DNA of 11,201 bases from Candidatus Methanocomedens sp. GTDB lineage: Archaea > Halobacteriota > Methanosarcinia > Methanosarcinales > Methanocomedenaceae. The notes below the pieces were generated by a model. It made no database searches, had not been told where the DNA came from, and saw only the letters and a list, made by a program, of their open reading frames with translations. The position numbers were made by a program, and so were the translations under genes. Every line of letters starts with the position of its first letter. The first letter of the stretch is position 1. Where the stretch lies: positions 1-11,201 of the forward strand of contig QBUR01000171.1 in NCBI GenBank assembly GCA_013374385.1. The letters run 5' to 3'. Shown piece by piece: positions 1 to 4,871 of the stretch.

Positions 1-52
1 GGTGTGGGTGTGTTACCATGTCTGTTAAAATATATTATTTATGCATTATTAC

Positions 53-113
53 ACCACAAAGGACGCAAAGCCAGACCAACAGAATCCTTTGCGTTCTTCG
101 CGCCCTTTGCGGT
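53..113. repeat. Hairpin-forming intergenic element built of 9-bp units
   Basis: The right arm is three consecutive 9-bp units, CTTTGCGTT (87-95), CTTCGCGCC (96-104) and CTTTGCGGT (105-113). The left arm is two units of the complementary form, ACCACAAAG (53-61) and GACGCAAAG (62-70). The arms can pair: CACCACAAAGG at 52-62 matches the complement of CCTTTGCGGTG at 104-114 with one mismatch. About 16 bases separate the arms. From memory, similar CTTTGCG-type strings recur between genes in many unrelated genomes, so this may be a dispersed intergenic repeat. Function is unknown. Confidence 0.6.
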
Positions 114-138
114 GAAATTATAAGAAAGCAAACTTTCA

Positions 139-168
139 ATCCGTGTGAATCCCTGTGAATCTGTGTCT
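139..168. repeat. 10-bp tandem repeat, three units
   Basis: Three adjacent 10-bp units are visible: ATCCGTGTGA, ATCCCTGTGA and ATCTGTGTCT, with the last one degenerate. The period is close to one DNA helical turn. It lies just after the 9-bp hairpin element and is probably part of the same intergenic repeat. No coding frame or known protein-binding site is evident. Confidence 0.6.
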
Positions 169-248
169 TAAAATACTAACTTTCATCCCCCATCCTTTCC
201 TTATAATTTATCTCTCTCCTGATCTAATTTAATCCAAATCAGTAAATC

Positions 249-294
249 ATATATAACAAGTAGTTTAATCTGTTTTTAAAGGAAATAATCCTTT
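249..294 (+). promoter_or_regulatory. Putative ferredoxin promoter with palindrome
   Basis: An archaeal TATA-like box ATATATAA lies at 249-256. At the usual spacing of about 25 nt, transcription would start near 278-282. Exactly there sits a perfect 6-bp inverted repeat, AAAGGA (278-283) and TCCTTT (289-294), separated by AATAA. A palindrome at the expected start site would suit a repressor operator, or a short 5' hairpin in the leader. Both readings are inference; an alternative AT-rich box is TTTTTAAA at 273-280. Confidence 0.4.
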
Positions 295-315
295 CGTGTA
301 TTTTAATATTATAAT

Positions 316-320
316 GGAGG
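316..320 (+). promoter_or_regulatory. Ribosome binding site that sets the ferredoxin start
   Basis: GGAGG at 316-320 is a strong Shine-Dalgarno match. It sits one base before the ATG at 322, which is too close to work, and ten bases before the ATG at 331. It therefore favours the second ATG. Confidence 0.7.
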
Positions 321-330
321 CATGAACATT

Positions 331-543
331 ATGGCCATAAAGAAGTACGAAGCTGACGGCATTACCATCGACATAGACCATGACAAATGTGTTGGCGCTG
401 GTGAATGTGTGGACGTATGTCCTGTTGAAGTTTTTGAACTCGTGGACGACAAAGCGACAGCACCAAATATAAAAGAGTGCACCGAATGCTGCCTGTGCGT
501 GGATTCATGCCCGGCCGGTGCTATAACTCATAGTTCCTGTTAA
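331..543 (+). CDS. Two-cluster ferredoxin, first motif lacking one cysteine
   Basis: This small cytoplasmic electron carrier has 70 residues. It carries two ferredoxin motifs. The second is canonical (C50, C53, C56, C60-P61). The first reads CVGAGECVDVCP (C20 to P31) with Ala23 where the second cysteine normally sits, leaving C20, C26 and C30. In this fold the last cysteine of each motif binds the other cluster, so cluster I would have three cysteine ligands (C20, C26, C60), as in [3Fe-4S] or seven-iron ferredoxins. Extra cysteines are C54 and the C-terminal C70. The ATG at 331 is chosen because GGAGG (316-320) is ten bases ahead; the ATG at 322 would add MNI but is only one base from the site. 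It stands alone, 128 bases before moeA on the same strand. The redox partner is unknown, and cluster content is inferred from ligands only. Confidence 0.9.
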   Translation: MAIKKYEADGITIDIDHDKCVGAGECVDVCPVEVFELVDDKATAPNIKECTECCLCVDSCPAGAITHSSC

Positions 544-557
544 CACCAACCTGAAAA

Positions 558-577
558 CCTGCCGCTCTATCAGCAGG
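558..577 (+). terminator. Weak hairpin after the ferredoxin gene
   Basis: CCTGC (558-562) and GCAGG (573-577) can pair around a 10-base loop. No T run follows directly; short T-rich patches come only at 619-634. It may help end the ferredoxin transcript, but a stem this short can occur by chance. Confidence 0.25.
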
Positions 578-623
578 ATTACACGGGAATAGGAATATTA
601 ATGAGATGATTCCCACAACTTTT

Positions 624-630
624 CATATAG
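624..630 (+). promoter_or_regulatory. Possible TATA box for moeA
   Basis: CATATAG at 624-630, inside the T-rich stretch 619-635, lies 42-48 bases before the moeA ATG. A start near 652-656 would give a leader of under 20 nt, common in archaea. There is no clear upstream BRE element, and the ferredoxin transcript could also run through. AGGG at 661-664 is the only Shine-Dalgarno-like sequence before the ATG at 672. Confidence 0.3.
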
Positions 631-671
631 TTTTATGTGTACTGGCTGTATAGGTACTCCAGGGTTTTAAG

Positions 672-2603
672 ATGGATAGAAAAGAGTTCAGGGAACTTAC
701 CTCTTCACAGGATGCCAGGCACATTATCAGCCAGATACCCTTGCTGCCAGACATTATTGAATTAAATCTTGCCCGGGCAAGTGGACGTGTACTGGCCAGA
801 GATATTATTGCCAGTGTGGACGTGCCCGGGTTTGACCGTGCATCAATGGACGGCTTTGCTGTACGCGCAAAGGATACCTACCCGGCACGTGAAGACAAAC
901 CAGTAAAACTTACACTGGCTGGTAAGGTCGAGACAGGGTATATTCCAGAAGTCACAGTGAGTAAGGACACGGCCGTGGAAATATCCACCGGTGCCATGAT
1001 GCCTAAAGGTGCTGATGCAGTTGTGATGGTGGAATACACCAGGCAGGAGGGGGGAAACATCGATATCTTGCGCCCCGTATCTGTCAATGAGAACGTCATT
1101 CATGCAGGTTCAGATATCATGGTGGGCGAAAGGGTACTGGAAGCAGGCATCCGGTTAACATCAAGAGAGATAGGCGTACTGGCTGCCGTGGGCGTGGAGC
1201 AGGTATCAGTAAAAGACCTGGTTGTGGGCATCATATCAACCGGAAGTGAACTCGTTGAACCAGGTGCAGAACTGACAACAGGCAGGGTATATGACATTAA
1301 TTCCTACACACTGGACGCGGCTGTAAGGGAATGCGGCGGCAGTGTAAAACATTACGGCATTGTTAAAGACCACCGTCCTGATATGGAAAAAGTACTTGCC
1401 CGGGCCGTAAATGAATGCGACCTGGTGCTCACTTCAGGTAGTACCTCTGCTGGTGTGGGTGATGTGATGTACCATATCATAGCAGAACAGGGTGAATTAT
1501 TACTCCACGGTATTGACATAAAACCGGGAAAGCCAGTGATTATCGGCATAATAAATGATACACCTGTATTCGGGCTACCCGGCTACCCCACCTCGGCCCT
1601 TACCATCTTCAACGAATTTACCGCACCCCTTATCCGCTCTACCCTGGGATTGCCCGGTTCAAGGTCAAAGGTCACGGCACATCTGGCAGTGGATTTCCAC
1701 TCTGCGGGCCGGCGCCAGCTCCTGCCCGTAGGACTTGTCAGGGGAATTGCATACCCGGTCGATAAAGGTTCTGGAGCCATAACCACACTTTCACGTGCAG
1801 ATGGTTTTATTGAGATAGAACCCCAGGTGGAAATGCTTGGGGCAGGCGAGGAAGTAGAAGTGACCATGATAGGGGATGTAAAGGCACCAGACATTCTCTT
1901 TATCGGTAGCCACTGCCTGGGCTTCGAGGCTCTGATGCGTCTGTTGCCATTCAGTGTGAGGTTGATAAATACGGGCAGTACCGGCGGGCTGGTTGCAGTC
2001 AGGGATGGCATAGCTGATATGGCAGGTGTGCATCTGCTTGACGATGCAGGCGAATACAACATTTCATTCATGAAAAGTTTTGGTCTGGAAAACGCCGTGC
2101 TTGTCAAGGGCTACCTGAGGGAGCAGGGACTCATCATAAGACCGGACAGCCTCCTCCGGGGATTTGAGGATATCCCGGCAGCTAGGTTTATCAACCGCAC
2201 CCAGGGCTCGGGTACCAGGGTGCTCACTGATATGAAACTTCACGAACTGGCAATAGTACAGGAAGTAGGATTTGAAGAGTTGTGCGCCTCAATTGAGGGT
2301 TATGATACTCAGGCCAGGACACACAGTGCAGTTGCGGCTGCCGTCAAGCTGGACAGAGCCGATGTGGGTATAGGTATCAGGTCAGCGGCCCAACTCAATG
2401 GCCTGAAGTTCATTCACCTTGCAGATGAAGAATATGATTTTGTGGTCAAAAAGGAGTTTATTGAAAGTGAAATGGGAAATATCTTTTTGGACATACTGCA
2501 GAGCAAAGAGTTTTCCAGCAACTTACCCGATGGTATTAAAACGTATGAACGAACTGGTGAAATAATAACGTCAAGTTGTATAAACGAACAAGTGAAATCG
2601 TAA
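672..2603 (+). CDS. moeA: Molybdopterin molybdenumtransferase MoeA with PBP-like domain
   Basis: MoeA inserts molybdate (or tungstate) into adenylylated molybdopterin in the last step of Mo/W cofactor synthesis, a cofactor that methanogens need for formylmethanofuran dehydrogenase. Residues 1 to about 400 are the MoeA part: VPGFDRASMDGFA (51-63), STGAMMPKGADAV (105-117), STGSEL (189-194), SGSTSAGVGD (255-264, the MPT-binding fold with Asp264), KPGKP (284-288) and GLPGYPTSA (301-309). Residues about 406-605 form a periplasmic-binding-protein-like domain: NTGSTGGLVAV (433-443), HLLDD (454-458), NRTQGSGTR (508-516) and HSAVAAAVKLDRADVGIGI (551-569). There is no signal peptide or membrane segment, so the domain is cytosolic and may sense or bind the oxyanion; that role is inference. 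This two-domain form is known in archaea and some bacteria. The last 20 or so residues overlap a 35-bp tandem repeat, which probably extended the C terminus. It converges on the ATP synthase operon. Confidence 0.92.
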   Translation: MDRKEFRELTSSQDARHIISQIPLLPDIIELNLARASGRVLARDIIASVDVPGFDRASMDGFAVRAKDTYPAREDKPVKLTLAGKVETGYIPEVTVSKDTAVEISTGAMMPKGADAVVMVEYTRQEGGNIDILRPVSVNENVIHAGSDIMVGERVLEAGIRLTSREIGVLAAVGVEQVSVKDLVVGIISTGSELVEPGAELTTGRVYDINSYTLDAAVRECGGSVKHYGIVKDHRPDMEKVLARAVNECDLVLTSGSTSAGVGDVMYHIIAEQGELLLHGIDIKPGKPVIIGIINDTPVFGLPGYPTSALTIFNEFTAPLIRSTLGLPGSRSKVTAHLAVDFHSAGRRQLLPVGLVRGIAYPVDKGSGAITTLSRADGFIEIEPQVEMLGAGEEVEVTMIGDVKAPDILFIGSHCLGFEALMRLLPFSVRLINTGSTGGLVAVRDGIADMAGVHLLDDAGEYNISFMKSFGLENAVLVKGYLREQGLIIRPDSLLRGFEDIPAARFINRTQGSGTRVLTDMKLHELAIVQEVGFEELCASIEGYDTQARTHSAVAAAVKLDRADVGIGIRSAAQLNGLKFIHLADEEYDFVVKKEFIESEMGNIFLDILQSKEFSSNLPDGIKTYERTGEIITSSCINEQVKS

Positions 2604-2687
2604 AGTCAGGTCGTATGTACAACAGATGAAATAGTAGAGTCAAGTCGTATGAATTAAAAGATGGAATAGTAGGGTCAGGTATAGAAC
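2533..2687. repeat. Degenerate 34-35 bp tandem repeat across the moeA stop
   Basis: Units lie at 2533-2567, 2568-2602, 2603-2636, 2637-2671 and a partial one at 2672-2687. The most regular pair is units 3 and 4, which share GTCA(G/A)GTCGTATG near the start and GAATAGTA or AAATAGTA at the end. Units 1 and 2 share GTAT, ACGAAC and GTGAAAT at matching positions but have drifted more. Unit 1 encodes TYERTGEII in moeA, which looks like ordinary family sequence; units 2 and 3 carry the last moeA codons and the stop. The partial unit 5 covers the ahaG stop codon on the other strand. There are no unique spacers, so this is not a CRISPR array. Confidence 0.75.
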
Positions 2688-2815
2688 AAAACGTATGCCA
2701 TAATCCCATAACCCAGTACCAACATCAACAGAGATATAAGCCAAAAAAAGCGAAGAAAGAAAGCCCGGGTTTCAGGCTCACTCAACTTTAAAATAACTCT
2801 TTCTTTCAGTTGCAT
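2675..2815 (-). CDS. ahaG: AhaG, small membrane protein of the A-type ATP synthase operon
   Basis: This is a 46-residue protein: a short charged, amphipathic N terminus (KERVILKLSEPETR, residues 4-17) followed by one hydrophobic helix (about residues 23-45, FWLISLLMLVLGYGIMAYVL). It is the last gene of the operon, 37 nt after ahaD, where Methanosarcina has ahaG, a gene of unassigned function not known as a structural subunit. Identification rests on position, size and the single hydrophobic segment. The open frame extends upstream to 2902 inside ahaD, but that part is out of frame with a conserved gene and has no membrane character, so I take the ATG at 2815; a GTG at 2821 is an alternative. 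No good Shine-Dalgarno site precedes either start. The stop codon falls within the partial fifth unit of the tandem repeat. Confidence 0.6.
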   Translation of the reverse strand: MQLKERVILKLSEPETRAFFLRFFWLISLLMLVLGYGIMAYVLFYT

Positions 2816-2852
2816 CTGCACGATAGAATACCCGGATAATATATTACAATAT

Positions 2853-3470
2853 CTAAGATTTGATGCGTTTGAGCCTGAAAGTGTTTTCCCGCTCCATCTC
2901 ATCCAGCCGCAGAATGATGAAGTTCCTGGCCTCGATAAGCTCAGGTATTACCTTGAACTCAAGAGCATTTACCCTGCGCTTTGTCTTCTCGATCTCATCC
3001 AGCAATTTCTTGATGGTAGTCTCAATCTCAGCAGCCAGTATTATCTTCTCAACCAGAATTTCATAGGCATCAGCAGCTTCATCTATCCGGCTGCTGGTCC
3101 CGATAATACCGTACCCTCTTTCGTTGAGTGCCTTTCTCACGCTACTGGACTCGATTTTGGGGACTACAACGCCCATCACGTTCTTGCTTTCGACTTTCAG
3201 TTGAGGAGCATCCTTGAAAGAAAAAGCGGTGGACCTGACAGTCACAATACCTTCCACAGCTCTGGCTATATTGATCTTTTCAGTTGCGACATTGAAATCA
3301 GCATCAAGTTCTGCCCGTACCGATTTAGCCTTTTCAAGCACTTCAAAGAACTCCAGGATAAGACCGTCCCGTTTCATCTTGAGAATCTTGTGTCCACTCT
3401 CAGATAGCTTGATCTTCCTTTTCAGTTCTATGAGTTCTGAACGTGTGGGTTTAATGTCCTGTACAGCCAA
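2853..3470 (-). CDS. ahaD: A-type ATP synthase subunit D (central stalk rotor)
   Basis: Subunit D (205 residues) is the long coiled-coil shaft of the central stalk. It turns inside the A3B3 head and couples rotation to catalysis. The N terminus VQDIKPTRSELIELKRKIK and the C-terminal helix with EIETTIKKLLDEIEKTKRR followed by VNALEFKVIPEL are hallmarks of the AtpD family; both ends are helical and the middle carries VVVPKIES and YGIIGTSSRIDEA. The open frame can be read from a TTG at 3485, but GGAGGG lies just inside it at 3483-3478, seven bases before a second TTG at 3470. That start gives MAVQDIKPTRS, the usual family beginning, so I use it. There is a 23-nt gap after ahaB, and ahaG follows. 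Confidence 0.95.
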   Translation of the reverse strand: MAVQDIKPTRSELIELKRKIKLSESGHKILKMKRDGLILEFFEVLEKAKSVRAELDADFNVATEKINIARAVEGIVTVRSTAFSFKDAPQLKVESKNVMGVVVPKIESSSVRKALNERGYGIIGTSSRIDEAADAYEILVEKIILAAEIETTIKKLLDEIEKTKRRVNALEFKVIPELIEARNFIILRLDEMERENTFRLKRIKS

Positions 3471-3477
3471 TGTATTG

Positions 3478-3483
3478 CCCTCC
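3478..3483 (-). promoter_or_regulatory. Ribosome binding site deciding the ahaD start
   Basis: Read on the minus strand, GGAGGG spans 3483-3478 and leaves seven bases before the TTG at 3470. It overlaps the first codons of the longer frame starting at 3485, so it argues for the internal TTG. Confidence 0.75.
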
Positions 3484-3493
3484 AAAATCCACT

Positions 3494-4870
3494 TTATTTC
3501 TTGTGGGCTGGATGGTATTTTTCAATGAATTTGTTATCGACCCTGACCAGAAGTGACTCTGGAAGTTCGGCCAGCAGGTCCCAGGCGATAGCAAGGGTAG
3601 TCTCAATATCCCTGTCTTCATCCACACCCTGGCGCACGAACCTATCCTCGAACATATCAGCAAATTCCAGCAATTTCTTGTCCCTGTCAGACAGCGCATC
3701 CTTACCCACGATGGCCACCAGGCCACGCAGGTCCTTACCTTCTGCGTAAGCTGCATACATCTGGTCAGATACTGCCTTATGGTCTTCTCTGGTACGTCCT
3801 TCACCAATACCGCTGTTCATAAGCCGGCTCAGCGAAGGCAGCACATTGATAGGCGGATAAATACCTTTCCTGTGCAGTTCCCTTGATATGACTATCTGGC
3901 CTTCGGTAATATAACCGCTAAGGTCAGGAATAGGGTGAGTAATATCATCACCAGGCATACTCAGGATACTGAACTGTGTCACAGACCCTTTCCTGCCCTT
4001 GATCACGCCAGCCCGCTCATACAGACTGGCCAGGTCAGTATACATATAACCTGGATAACCTCGCCGACCAGGTACCTCTTCCCTGGCTGCACCCATCTGT
4101 CGTAGTGCTTCACAGTAATTGGTGATATCGGTAAGAATGACCAGCACGTGCATGTCGTGCTCATATGCCAGGTATTCAGCAGCAGTAAGTGCCATTCTTG
4201 GCGTAATAAGCCGCTCCACAGCAGGGTCATTGGCAAGGTTTAAGAACACCACTGCCCGCTCAAGTGCACCTGTACGCTCGAAATCCTGCATGAAATACTG
4301 GGCTTCCTCATTGGTGATACCCATAGCCGCAAACACCACTGCAAAATCCTCTTCACTGCCGGGCACTTTAGCCTGTCTGGCAATTTGCAGTGCAATCTCG
4401 TTATGAGGCAAACCTGAACCTGAGAAAATAGGCAGTTTCTGTCCCCGCACAAGAGTATTGGTACCGTCAATAGTACTGATACCTGTCTGGATGAAATCTT
4501 TCGGTGGCATTCTGGAGAACGGATTAATGGCCGCACCATTTATATCAAGCCTGTCTTCAGGTATGATACGTGGGCCGCCATCCAGGGGTTCGCCTGAACC
4601 TGATAATATCCTGCCCAACATGTCTTTGGACACTGGCAGTTTGATGGTCTCACCTGTGAACCTGACACCACATTGCCTGTTCAGGCCACCGGTACCTTCG
4701 AACACCTGTACTACAACTTTATCGTGGGAAGTATCCAGTACCTGACCGCGCTTTGTAGTACCGTCAGGCAGGGTGATGTTCACCAGTTCATTGTAACTTA
4801 CAGGCTCGGTCTTCTCAAGGAATATGAGCGGGCCTGCAATCTCTGTGATTGTCTTATACTCTTTTGTCAC
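3494..4870 (-). CDS. ahaB: A-type ATP synthase regulatory subunit B
   Basis: Subunit B (458 residues) alternates with A in the catalytic hexamer and supplies residues to the catalytic interface while binding nucleotide without turnover. The sequence shows the family's beta-barrel start (EYKTITEIAGPL, 4-15), a degenerate P-loop region (FSGSGLPHNEIA, 149-160) without the GxxxxGK(T/S) motif, DITNYCEALR (248-257), GYPGYMYTDLASLYERAG (271-288) and the SLSRLM segment (346-351) that carries an interface arginine in this family. The length matches the roughly 460 residues usual for methanogen B subunits. The frame is open to 4912, but I choose GTG at 4870: a G-rich site (4886-4880) precedes it by nine bases, it gives the expected MTKEYKTI start, and it lies one base after the ahaA stop. 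Confidence 0.97.
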   Translation of the reverse strand: MTKEYKTITEIAGPLIFLEKTEPVSYNELVNITLPDGTTKRGQVLDTSHDKVVVQVFEGTGGLNRQCGVRFTGETIKLPVSKDMLGRILSGSGEPLDGGPRIIPEDRLDINGAAINPFSRMPPKDFIQTGISTIDGTNTLVRGQKLPIFSGSGLPHNEIALQIARQAKVPGSEEDFAVVFAAMGITNEEAQYFMQDFERTGALERAVVFLNLANDPAVERLITPRMALTAAEYLAYEHDMHVLVILTDITNYCEALRQMGAAREEVPGRRGYPGYMYTDLASLYERAGVIKGRKGSVTQFSILSMPGDDITHPIPDLSGYITEGQIVISRELHRKGIYPPINVLPSLSRLMNSGIGEGRTREDHKAVSDQMYAAYAEGKDLRGLVAIVGKDALSDRDKKLLEFADMFEDRFVRQGVDEDRDIETTLAIAWDLLAELPESLLVRVDNKFIEKYHPAHKK

Positions 4871-4871
4871 T

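Larger units (their letters stand above)
1..330. other. Gene-free upstream region with repeats and promoter signals
   Basis: I see no credible coding frame here. From left to right it holds a GT-rich start (1-14), an AT-rich stretch (25-50), a 9-bp periodic inverted repeat (53-113), a 10-bp tandem repeat (139-168), a pyrimidine-rich tract (about 179-223) and then the likely promoter and leader of the ferredoxin gene (249-330). What lies to the left of the window is unknown, so this may be the far end of a longer intergenic region or the 3' flank of another gene. Confidence 0.7.

Noticed and set aside
179..223. Pyrimidine-rich tract as a terminator of a gene left of the window
   Set aside because: It is mixed C and T without an oligo-T run or preceding stem, and no gene is visible on its left.
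1583..2107. Minus-strand open frame of 174 codons within moeA
   Set aside because: It is antisense to a strongly conserved MoeA segment, its product is low in recognisable features, and no ribosome site or family match is apparent.
2604..2674. Bidirectional terminator between moeA and ahaG
   Set aside because: Neither strand shows a stable hairpin or a long T run here; the space is filled by the tandem repeat.
2533..2687. CRISPR-like array suggested by the regular 35-bp spacing
   Set aside because: Units abut directly with no unique spacers, are degenerate, and begin inside a coding sequence. No cas genes are present.
2816..2902. Upstream extension of ahaG to 2902
   Set aside because: It overlaps the end of ahaD in another frame, and its residues are polar and unremarkable next to the compact 46-residue membrane protein.
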